This document shows positions 1 through 9,750 of a stretch of 64,000 bases of DNA, piece after piece. Below the pieces are notes generated by a model. That model ran no database searches and was not told the DNA's origin. It worked only from the letters and a program-made list of their open reading frames with translations. Each line of letters starts with the position of its first letter. The stretch's first letter is position 1. A program made the position numbers and the translations under genes. Origin of the DNA: Dendrobium chrysotoxum (Eukaryota; Streptophyta; Magnoliopsida; Asparagales; Orchidaceae); the NCBI GenBank assembly GCA_019925795.1, contig CM034309.1:28700729-28764728 (forward strand), in the 5' to 3' direction.

Positions 1-934
1 TCCAAATTTGGATTCTCAAACAGAAAAGGACTATCCTCATATTGGGTGTCCTTTTCTCTTTGGGCATCCAACCTTTGGATTCTTGTATCCCCACTCAAAA
101 TAAACTTTCACAACTCAATACCAAGTTACAAACCATTTACATTAAATGAAAGCAGTAAATCTAGACTCTCCTGCAAGGTTATCCTAAAAAAAAAATCAAC
201 CCAAGCAATTTTATATTATCCCAAGCAATTTATATAGAAATGAAAATACTCATCACAGCCACACTTGGCCATGCTCTTAAATGTTTGAGGGCTAAGCAAG
301 CTCTGGAGCACCTGTAGCAATTTATAATGATTTTCAATTAGCCCTCATTTATTTAGGGGGGCTGAGCAATTTCTGAAGCACCTGCATAAAACAACATTAA
401 TTTTTAAATCATGATTATTGCCCCCCCTTATATTTAGCGCTGCATGAGCATGGCCACCTGTAGAAAACATCATTAGTATCAACCTCGATCCTAACCTATG
501 GGTAGTCTATCGTGCAATCACATCAATTCCCAGAGTGCAGTAAAAGTAAACAAACACACCAATAGTTCAATCACAACATGCAATGAAATCCGGAAGACTC
601 GGCACGCAGCAGAAAAGTAAACACCGGCCTAACCTAAGCCTAAAAGTGGTGCCCTAGCAAACAATTCTACAGTGTGTGTAAAAGCCTGTGTGGCTGAGGT
701 AGATCCTAAGCTGGGTAGTTAGTTACAATTGCCTACTGTCCAGGTTGGTTGTAGGTCTGAAAAGTGAATTTTATTTAAAGTCCAAATATTAGTGAATTGA
801 GATCTATCTTAGTTGATTTAATGTGTGGATCAATTTTAGTTCTTAGGGTAATAATATTTAAAGTTTAAATTGCATTAATGAGTTTTAGGGGGGTTCGGGG
901 TCCACCTATACACTAAGTAAAAGGGGGTCCAAAA
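1..934. other. Gene-free AT-rich DNA
   Basis: I see no exon, RNA gene or complete transposon here. Short open frames are broken and show no recognisable protein similarity. The base composition resembles that of the neighbouring repetitive DNA. Confidence 0.5.
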
Positions 935-1425
935 TTGACTTTTTGATTAAAGGGTATTTATGATCAGCTAACATTTTTTATAAAATACTAGGCCTTAACC
1001 TGATCAATTAGACAGTTAGCATGCCCGATTTGGATTCTTCTATCCAAAGTTATGAATTTCTGAAGTTTTGGTCTTGTTTTTGAACTAAGTTTGACCGGAT
1101 TGTTGACTTTTTGATTTAAGTTGATTTCTAGACACCTAATATTTTTAACAAATACTGGACCTTAATGTGAGTTGAATGCCTTTTAGTTTGCTAGATTTGG
1201 AGTTTCCTACGCAAAGTTATGAATTTTAGAAGTTTCGGGCCCTAGACTATAGGCTACGGTTGACCGAAGAGTTGACTTTTTGTTTTAGATTGATTTCTGG
1301 ACACCTAATATTTTTAACAAATACTAGACTTTAATTAGAGTTAGGTGCCTTTTAGTTTGCTAGATTTGGAGTTTTCTATAATTAGTTATGATTTTTAGAA
1401 GTTGGGGCAATTAAAGGAATTATCG
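935..1425. repeat. Three degenerate tandem units of about 170 bp
   Basis: Units begin near 935, 1097 and 1268. Each contains a GACTTTTTG-like block, then ACACCTAATATTTTTAACAA (clear in units 2 and 3), then a GATTTGGAGTT/GATTTGGATTC block and an AGTTATGA block. Divergence between units is visible throughout, so the array is old. Similar arrays are common in plant LTRs and 3' untranslated regions of LTR elements, but no LTR ends could be placed. Confidence 0.65.
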
Positions 1426-2230
1426 AAATTGCCTAATTAGGGGTATTTTGGGGGTTTTGGCCCAAATCAGCTCCAAACTGATTGGAATCACCCCCAAAGG
1501 TCAGAAATGACCTAAGAGGGTGTTCCCAAGTGTTTGGGGAAAGTTTGGGATTTTTAATAATTTTTAATGATTTAATTAAGGCAAAAAGGTGATTTTTGAT
1601 TAAGGTTGAATTAAAGTCCAGATTAAGGTTCAATTAAGGGGGCCCTAATTATCTAAGGTTGGGGAATGAATTCTGGAGAGTTTGAGGTATTATGGGTATT
1701 TTTCTGATTTAAAATGCATTTATTATATTTTTCTGAAGTTTCCAAGGCTTAGTTAACGGGTAAATTAGGGTTTACTAGTTAAGTGTTTTAAAGAGTCCGG
1801 AAAGTTCTTAGAAAATTCTAGAGGGTCCCAGATGTCACTATGTTTAAGTGTTTCAAATTTCAAGCTATTCAGGGTTCTACCCTAATTCCTGGAATTTTTC
1901 TAAGTTTGCTAGACGGGTCCTTAATTGTTGTCCTTAGGGTGTCACTACGTTACATAGGAGTGAAATGAAGTAACTAACCCTTAGGCATAATACAAAGGGT
2001 AAATGCAGCAGATATAAACACACCAAACAATGTCCTTAGATCTAGGAGAGCCTAGGCTATGTGCTTGTGCAACCTACACATGCAAGGACTACGAAAACAC
2101 TAAGTAAAGAGGCCTAATGAAGTGATTAGTGAATGATTGGGATACAATCATTCACTAATCCTTCTCCCACATGAATGCTTTTCAAACATATAGTCTAGGT
2201 TTAAAATTTCAAAGAGGTAGACCTCCCAAA
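1426..2230. other. Gene-free DNA with one perfect hairpin
   Basis: No coding region was recognised. At 2124-2160 there is a perfect inverted repeat: arm GATTAGTGAATGATTG, a 5-nt loop, and its exact complement. It is described separately in the findings. Confidence 0.5.
2124..2160. repeat. Perfect 16-bp hairpin
   Basis: The arm at 2124-2139 is GATTAGTGAATGATTG and the arm at 2145-2160 is its exact reverse complement, with loop GGATA. It is not flanked by a recognisable gene or an obvious terminator. It could be a small MITE remnant, a fold-back product or a small-RNA hairpin. Confidence 0.8.
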
Positions 2231-3308
2231 ATTAGGGGATTTAAATAATATTTAATTTTAAAATAAGTTTTAAAATACATAAATATCATAAATATATAAT
2301 AATATAGGTTTAAAGATAAGCTAGTTGAAATTAGTTCAATTCATAGGCATGGGAGGCCTACCAGCCACCAGGGGATTTTAAAATAATTTTTATTTTTAAA
2401 AATAATTAATTATATTAATTAAATAATATTTAAATAGTTAAATAACCAAGTAATACAGAAAACATCCAGAAAGGACAGAATTAGATGCAAGAAATAATTT
2501 TAAATTAAAATTCATATTTTTCTGAAAAGTTTAAGGTATTGTGCGTCAAAATCCGGTTTAAAACGAGAAAGTTGTGAATTTTTGAAGTTTAATAGGTTCA
2601 AAGGTAATTTTAAAATAAATTTAAAATAATTAATATTTAAAAATAATTAATTATTTTAAAACAAATCAGATATAATATCTGGATTTTAAAATAAAAATAA
2701 ATTTAAATACCAATAAAATGACTTTAAAGCATTAAAAAAAAAAAGTAATAATAGTCAAGATAGTTTCAAAGTATTAACAATATAATAATATTATTAAAAT
2801 AATAATATTATTAATTTAATAATGTTAAAATAATGTTAATAATAATAATGAACTATTAACATTATAATAACATGAATATTTAATGTAGTAATGATAATAA
2901 TATTATTATTATTGACGATATTGATATTAAAATAATATTAATAATGATAATAAATATTAATATTATAATAATATAAACATTAGTATAATAATAATATTAT
3001 TAAAATAATAATACTATTATTAATCATAATATTAATATTATAATAATATTAATAATAATTAATTAATTAATATAATAATAGTAATAGTAATAAAAATAAT
3101 TAGGATAATTAAAATGATTAAAAATAGTAATAATAATAATAATATAATAATAATGATAATAACAATTAGAATAATTAAAATAATGATAATAATAATAATG
3201 ATAATAATAAAAATAATGATAATTAAAATAATTAAACTAATTAAAATAATAATAGTATAATAATGATAATAATAATAATAATAATAATAATGATAAAAAA
3301 AAGATTAA

Positions 3309-3344
<36 letters not shown>

Positions 3345-3470
3345 TTTTCATAAATAATTTAAATATTGTAAATAATAATAACTAAATAATTATTTAAATT
3401 TATTTAAATTTTTCTGATTTTTAAAATACAAATAAAACATATTTTAAAATAAATATTATTTAAAAAAAAA
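2231..3470. repeat. AT-rich simple-repeat tract
   Basis: This stretch is almost pure A/T, dominated by imperfect TAA/ATA trinucleotide runs, densest from about 2770 to 3350. No coding potential. Such tracts arise by slippage and often mark decaying repetitive DNA. Confidence 0.85.
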
Positions 3471-3905
3471 CATTTGGCGGCGGCGGCGGCTCGGTGCGGC
3501 GGCGGTCAGCCACGTGTCGGCCCGGGACTGGTTCCGCGGTCCCGGGCAATGATTGGGGAGAGAACCCGCGGCGGCGACGGCTGGGTGGCCACGCGGCAAG
3601 CCCTGATTGGGTCCGCGTTTCTGGGGCAATGATTGCCGCGGCGGGCAATCATTGCCGTAATGACCGCGGCAATGATTGCCGCGGTCGAACCGCCACTTAG
3701 CCACGTCAGCGCTTGGCGCTGTCCGTCGGATCGTCCGCGGTTTGAACGGACGCCCCAGATCGCTCCACGTGGCTATCGGAACCGCGGGGTCAGTTCCCGT
3801 AGTCGATCTGGACCGCGGGACGGCGGGATCGTGACCGTTGATCTCGAAATCAACGGTCCATATCGGCTCCCAGCGAACGGTAGCAGAACCCGAGCCCTAG
3901 AATGA
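3471..3905. other. GC-rich block with palindromes
   Basis: An abrupt change from the AT tract to GC-rich sequence. It holds repeats of the motif GGCAATGATTGCC in both orientations. At 3662-3686 there is a perfect palindrome with arms GACCGCGGCAAT/ATTGCCGCGGTC around one base. Open frames on both strands (for example 3633-3905) reflect GC content and show no family similarity, so I do not call a gene. Confidence 0.6.
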
Positions 3906-4510
3906 GTTTTTGGGCTCGTTCTCTCGATCCGATGGATCGAATCGAATGAAAATTGAGACTTAAGCTATAAACATGAAGAGCAATCATGTGGGGCAAAGAT
4001 TTTGATCTAAATCGCAATATTCGCAACGCTAATTAACTCCATGTGTTCTAAACTAGGGTTTACGTTTTTACCTAATCCACACGGTGGATTCGGAAGATCT
4101 TGGGCTTGTTGAGCTTGTAGATTGTCCACGTATAATTCCTTAGTTGATCTCGAGCTCTGAAACACCCTCGATTGGACGGATAATGGCTTGGAACCTTTGG
4201 AGTCTCGGTTCGCCGGAGATCTCGCCGCCGGCGAGGTTCTGACGCCGGGTTTCGGTTGGGGAAGGTGGAAGAAGGTCGTGGGAACACTCTCACCGAATCT
4301 TCGAGTCTAAGGAAGTCTGGGGAGAGAGCAAGAGCAAAAGTCCCCTTTCTCAACCCTAATTCCATCTATTTAAAGCTCTAGGGTCAAGACCAACGGCTAG
4401 GATCCTATCTAGGGTTTGATTAGGAGGTTATTGGGCCTCTAATGCCGTGGTTTGAGTAGGGAGCTCATTAGGAAAGGGTTTAATGCATTAAATGGGTCTT
4501 AATGGGTCAT

Positions 4511-4997
4511 TTTGACCTATTAATGGCTTAGGTTGACCAAGTCAAGGGTTGACTTGGTCAACCCTAGTCAAGTGGGTCCAAGGGAGGAGGGTATGAGCCT
4601 TGAAGCCCTTGGTTGGGCTTGGATCTGATTAGGATTTGATTTAAGCCTATTAGGGCCTATTGGGTCAACCTGGGTTGACCTGGTCAACCAGGTTGACCCA
4701 GGACCAAGACTTGGGCCCAATGGGTCAAGCCTGACCCACTGAGTCCAGTGGAGGAGAGAATAGGGCTTGGAGAGCCCTGGATTAGGTTTGAATCTAATTT
4801 GGACTTGATTTAGACCCACATGGGTCTAATGGGTCAACCTGGGTTGACCTGGTCAACCAGGTTGACCCAGGGCCTGGGTCTGGGCTCAACAGACTCAGGT
4901 TGACCCATTGAACACAAGGGAGAGGGTCTTGGGCCCTGACTTGGTCAATTTGACCAGGTCAACTCCCTTGACCAAGCCTGGGAGAAAATCAGGGTCA
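4511..4997. promoter_or_regulatory. Cluster of about 20 W-box cores
   Basis: By eye I count 21 TTGAC/GTCAA cores in under 500 bp, most in the full W-box form TTGACC or TTGACT. Many are arranged as inverted pairs such as GGTTGACC-T-GGTCAACC. The arrangement around 4668-4702 recurs almost exactly around 4838-4873. W-boxes bind WRKY factors in plants. Whether this is a working enhancer or just a palindrome-rich repeat is not known. It lies in what looks like transposon-derived DNA. Confidence 0.5.
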
Positions 4998-5249
4998 ACA
5001 CATATCTTTGCGAGTGTTTTAATGCATGAAATCGATTGGTGTGCTCTAGAATGTGTCCCAAGTGTTGTGTGCAAATTTCGACAAAATCTGAGAATATCAC
5101 TTTTGAAGCGCAACGGCGCTGCACTCAGCCAAGGCGTCAGAAAGTAACATTGTGGCTCCAGCTCTCTATTTTTTGCAGATTTTTGAGCGTCGCAGCGCTA
5201 GGCCATTATGAACTTATTTAATATTAAAATTTTCCATTTAATCTGATCA

Positions 5250-6637
5250 ATTGCATTCGAGTAACCTTCATGTAGGAGAGATAAAGAGAGAGATTGGAGA
5301 GACAAAATTCACGTTTCGAGCTGCTTCGGGCCATTTTCAGCTATCGACCCTGCTGGGAAAGTTGTCCGGATCAAGGTTGGTCACAATATGCCTACCTCAG
5401 TTCTCAAAATTACCAAATTTTATCGAATTTTTCGATTAAAATTGTATTTCTGTTAGAAAAAAATGCGTATAACTTTACAATGATAAAACTTTCACCGCAT
5501 AACTTTTTATATTTTATTGAGAACATGATTATTAATATTTTGAGTATTTTTTAAAAATTTTATACTAGGTATGTTGGAATTTATGCTATTTTAATTGAAC
5601 AAAAATTAATCTAGACACTTAAAAATAATATTGTAGTTCAATAAATATCTTAAAATAGTATTTTACATATTCCTTTGTAATTTAGTTACGTTTTGACATT
5701 GTGAAATTTACTCAGTAGGAAGTTCAGTTGTCTACCGTTATACAATAATATGCAATTCTGACATGTGTTTAATTTTTTTTAACTATTATAATGTGATGAA
5801 ATATACGCTTCTGTGATGAAATTATGTTTATATGATTGAAAATCATCAGCTGGGAGTTATAAGGTGCCAAAATCCTTTGAGATTCTATCTGTATCAGGGA
5901 TTATTCTAGTGTCTATAAAATATATTTTGGTGGCTATAAGCCATATTATGGTGTCTATAAGCATGTTTTGGTGCTATTAGCACAAAAGGAAGACATAAGG
6001 GGCCATAATCTTTTGAGATTGTATCTGGGACCGGAATATATGATATAAATTGATATGTGATATGAATTGCTATGTGATATAAATTATTTTATAATTTATA
6101 TGTTCAACATTATTGTTTAAATAAATTGGATAATTACTATGCTTTGAATTCCTTTCCTAGTAAAATCATTAATTTATTCACCTGTTTCTAAATATTCAAA
6201 AATATTAATAAAAGGGAATTTGAAATTTTAGATTAGCTTGTGTGATCTGCTGAGCTGTTATAGCTCACTGTTAGTTGTTTGTGATTTTTAGGGTCTTGAA
6301 AAGAGGAGGCTGTTGATTAACAGTTCAGGATCAGATCTGAGTTGATAGATATTTTGCTATTATGATTTTTGTACAGTCATGACTAATTAAATTTTTAGTT
6401 CTGGAGGTCTTACCCGTAACAATGTACTGTAATGTAAATATTTATTTTGATGAAATGAAAAAAAAACTTTATGGATGAGTTGATTTGCTGTATTTGAATA
6501 TTTTAGTAGCTCTATTATCTGTAGTTTTATTTGAAATGAAATTAAAAGTGACTATGAACATTCCAAAACTACATTTTGGGAATTGCTTGTCATAGCTTAA
6601 CACGATTGGATCTATCTCGATCGGGTTGGAGTGTGAC
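5250..6637. mobile_element. Probable tail of a Ty3/gypsy-type LTR
   Basis: The sequence ends with GGTTGGAGTGTGACA, typical of LTR ends in the Tekay/Del group. It contains short internal repeats of GGTGTCTATAAGC-like and GGTGCCAAAATCCTTTGAGATT-like blocks (about 5870-6040), also common in such LTRs. I could not find the matching start or a second copy, so this is a fragment or solo-LTR remnant at best. Confidence 0.3.
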
Positions 6638-6639
6638 AT

Positions 6640-6885
6640 CTAGGATCCTAGAAGCCTCAGAGCTCTTTTCCATCTCCAGCCAAAGATCCAAGCTTGCAAA
6701 GGTCCAAGACCCCTTGTAAATATGGAGAAGATTTGGGGCAAATTTGGAGTGCTCCATCAGACGACCCATATTGATCCCCTTAATCATAGAGCATTTGTCA
6801 AATATTTATATGCCAAGATGATGTTAGAATTAAACTATTTTGGGCTCGTTGGATTCATCTTATCAAACCGCCTGATTCGACTATA
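6640..6885 (-). mobile_element. Older Tat-type LTR, left half
   Basis: This flank resembles, with clear divergence, the LTR of the element inserted next to it. The blocks TTGTAAATATG, ATATTGATC, TTGGGCTCGTTGGATTC and ATAAGCAT occur in the same order as at 7926-8100. The other half continues at 19194 after the inserted element. The older LTR was therefore the target of the younger insertion. Confidence 0.7.
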
Positions 6886-6890
6886 AGCAT
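6886..6890. repeat. Target site duplication AGCAT, left
   Basis: AGCAT directly precedes the left LTR and is repeated exactly at 19194-19198 after the right LTR, as expected for a 5-bp duplication made by a Ty3/gypsy integrase. Confidence 0.9.
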
Positions 6891-8361
6891 TGTTGCGGAC
6901 TAGAATATACGCGGTAGTAGAGTAAAAAATACAACGTCTTAGCAATATACGTATAACTAGCACACCAACAGATAGTTGAGGGAGAAACACCAGAAACTTT
7001 TTACGTGGAAAACCCGGAAAGGGAAAAACCACGGGGCCTGGCCCAGATGAGAATAATTCCACTAAGTTTGGGTTGAATACAAAGTTTGATTCGCTCCTTT
7101 ACTTGGAGACGTTGGAATTACAACAGATGAACCGGCGAAAATACAGTAGTGATTGAGAAGAGCTTCAGCATTGATCAGAAAAACTCTGGCAGCGATCAGA
7201 TGGAAACTTTGGCGAAAGTCAGAATAATCTCCGGTGATGGTCGGCAATAACTCCGACAGTGGTCGGCAGGAACTCCGGCGGTGATCCGAAGGAACTCCGG
7301 TGGTGATCGGCAGGAACTCCGGCGGTGGTCGGTAGGAACTCCGACGGTGGTTGGTAGGAACTCCGGCGGTGGTTCAAAGGAACTCCGGCGGTGGTCGGCA
7401 GGAACTCCGGCGGTGGTCGGCAGGAACTCCGGCGGTGGTCGGAAGGAACTCCGGCGGTGGTCGGAAAGAACTCCGGCGGTGGTCGGCAGGAACTCCGGCG
7501 GTGGTCGGAAGGAACTCCGGCGGTGGTCGGCAGGAACTCCGGCGGTGGTCGGTAGGAACTCCGGCGGTGGTTCAAAGGAACTCCGGCGGTGGTCGGCAGG
7601 AACTCCGGCGGTGGTCAGAAGGAACTCCGGCGGTGGTCGGAAGGAACTCCAGCGGTGGTCGGCAGGAACTCCGGCGGTGGTCGGAAGGAACTCCGGCGGT
7701 AGTCGGAAGGAACTCCTGCGGTGGTCGGTAGGAACTCCGGCGGTGGTCGGAAGGAACTCCGGCGGTGGTCGGAACGAACTCCAGCGGTGGTCGGCAGAAA
7801 CTCCGGCGGTGGTCGATGGCAAGAGCTCCCAAATTCCTCCCTTCCTTTTCTTCTTCCCTTCCTTTCTCCCCTCTTTCATGAGAAGAGTGGGGGCTATTTA
7901 TAGATTTTTGAGAGTGGCATGGCTTGTAAATATGTGGAGGATCAAGGTCAAAATGAGAGTGGTTTGAATGGACGGCCGATATTGATCTCTTTGATCATGG
8001 ACTGTTTAATGGCCATTTGAATGCCTTAATGATATCAGAATTTAGTGATCTTGGGCTCGTTGGATTCGTCTCGTCGAGCCGCTCGATTCGAATATAAGCA
8101 TGTCAAGTTTAGATACCATTTGGTAATTCAAATTATGATTTGAACCCTCCGAATGCGCTTTGGGTCCTTGATTTGGACTCATTTGGGCTCGGATTGAGTC
8201 GAATTTAGTGTCGTTGGGTTCATCTTTTCAAGACGTTCAGTTCGACTATAAGTTTGCTGAAATCGGAGTTTGGATGGTCCCTGATTTAATTTCGGAAGCT
8301 TCCAACTTGATTTTGCTTCAAGATTCGTGCCGATCAAGATAAAATTTTACCTGATATATCA
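6891..8361 (-). repeat. 3' LTR of copy 1
   Basis: 1471 bp, reading on the minus strand from TGATATATCA (8361-8352) to CCGCAACA (6898-6891). It is nearly identical to 17701-19193 but 22 bp shorter, which is one unit of the internal minisatellite. A TATA box (CTATAAATA on the minus strand) lies at 7894-7902. Confidence 0.95.
7250..7815. repeat. 22-bp minisatellite in the 3' LTR
   Basis: About 25 tandem units with core ACTCCGGCGGTGGTCGG. The period of 22 is not a multiple of three and the units carry no stop codon in any frame, so long open frames appear on both strands; these are by-products. On the element's strand the array lies downstream of the TATA box, in the transcribed R/U5 region. Confidence 0.95.
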
Positions 8362-8372
8362 GTTGCCCCCCT
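8362..8372 (-). other. Polypurine tract of copy 1
   Basis: On the minus strand AGGGGGG is followed by CAAC and then the first bases of the 3' LTR. The second element has the identical arrangement at 29203-29213. It primes plus-strand DNA synthesis in this class of element. Confidence 0.8.
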
Positions 8373-9378
8373 ATTTTCGGACGTCAAAGATTGTAAAGTC
8401 CGAAAATATATATATTTGTTCCTTTTTGAGCTGCTTATGACTAATAATTACTATTATGATGTTAAACCTAAAATAAATTGGGATGATTATCTTACTTTTG
8501 TTGAATTATAAATATATAACAAAATATTGCATATAATATCTTATGTTATTAGATCAAATTATATATCAATGTGAGGGCCTTAATTAAATATATTAGATTA
8601 AATAAGTATATGCAACATTGCGGCATATTACTAATATAATTATGTGTTTTGTGCTATTAAATATTATATAATTTATGTTATAACTTTCAAGAAATTATTA
8701 ATTAATATGGAGATGTTGCCCGGCCAATCAATTATTATGGGGAGTTATAAAAATGTCATAACTTTATATTTTATAATAGTTTTCATGCAAACGTTTCTAT
8801 GCCAGCCATTTTGATTCAAGGGAACTTTTCTTTTTTTTTTTTTTTTTTTAAGTTTCACCTATACTTTCAAGGTACAGTTATTATTATATTATTAAAATTA
8901 TTGTCTTTTGATGTGTCTACATCTCTATAGTTAAGCAAAACAATGGCTCTCCGTTGCTAAACTCTGATGGGCATTTAAAGTTTTGATATATTATAGCTGT
9001 TGCAAGTTATTAAGCGGTAGTCTTATTTACAACCTACCGTTTCGCCTTCAGCCTTATGTAAATAAGGCTTTAATTTGAGGCGGCCTAACAGCCACTTCTC
9101 ATTATTTTTATTTTTATTTTACTATTTACGGCCAACGTTTGGCCTTCTCGGTTATTAGATGAGATGAGGTGTCGCCTTATATTTTAATTGAGATGGCTGT
9201 TTCGCCATCTCAAATTAATTTTTTTTTTTTATTCAAAAAATTCTGAAATGACTCTTGAATTCTTATATTTATTTATATAATTAATTAAGGATAATTAATC
9301 TTGTCTCTTAGCATTCTATATATAAATATATATATTTATAAAAAATTCTAGAGTGACTTTTTATCTTCCTATTTGCAG
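8373..9378. other. AT-rich spacer inside copy 1
   Basis: Between the polypurine tract and the promoter of the opposite-strand gene. It has a long T run near 8825-8850, and CGGCCTAACAG/TTTCGCC-type short motifs at 9040-9205. No coding frame was recognised. Confidence 0.6.
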
Positions 9379-9388
9379 CTATAAATAC
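9379..9388 (+). promoter_or_regulatory. TATA box of the opposite-strand gene
   Basis: CTATAAATAC on the plus strand, followed by CCCTCTTAGGG. The second element has the same sequence with few changes (CTATAAATACCC then ATCTTGGGG) upstream of its copy of the gene at 28643-28633. Transcription would start near 9412-9420, just at the first leader repeat. Conservation between two diverged elements is the main support. Confidence 0.7.
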
Positions 9389-9417
9389 CCCTCTTAGGGC
9401 ATGATGAAGAGCACAAT

Positions 9418-9715
9418 CTCTTGTGCCGGTCCAAACCCTCTCTTTGGATTGGTAGCTCGGGGATTGTCAGCAACGATCAAAACCTTGCTCTCTTGTGCCC
9501 GTCCTAGTATTCCTTTGGATTGGTAGCTCGGGGAGCGTAGGTGGCGATCAAAGCGAACATTGGTGGCGATCAAAGCCTAGTTCTCTTGTGCCGATCTAAA
9601 TTTTTCTTTGGATTGGTAGCTCGGGGAGCGTAGGTGGCGATTAAAGCGTTCGTTGGTGGCGGTCAAAGCCTTGTCCTCTTGTGCCGGTCCAAAATTTTCT
9701 TTGGATTGGTAGCTC
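9418..9715 (+). repeat. Four leader repeats upstream of the opposite-strand gene
   Basis: Units start at 9418, 9490, 9583 and 9676 (spacing 72, 93, 93). Each begins CTCTTGTGCC and contains TTTGGATTGGTAGCTCGG, followed by GGTGGCGATCAAAGC-like segments. They fill the predicted 5' untranslated leader between the TATA box and the ATG at 9751. The function is unknown. Confidence 0.85.
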
Positions 9716-9750
9716 GGAGGCTGTAGTCCTTCTCAGATTTGGAGAGAAAT

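Noticed and set aside
7250..7815. CRISPR-like array of short repeats
   Set aside because: There are no unique spacers. Units are directly adjacent, inside an LTR of a plant retrotransposon.
7196..7967. Long open frames on both strands across the minisatellite, over 220 codons
   Set aside because: The 22-bp unit lacks stops in every frame, so all six frames are open. The peptides are pure repeats with no family similarity; the same occurs at 17872-18799.
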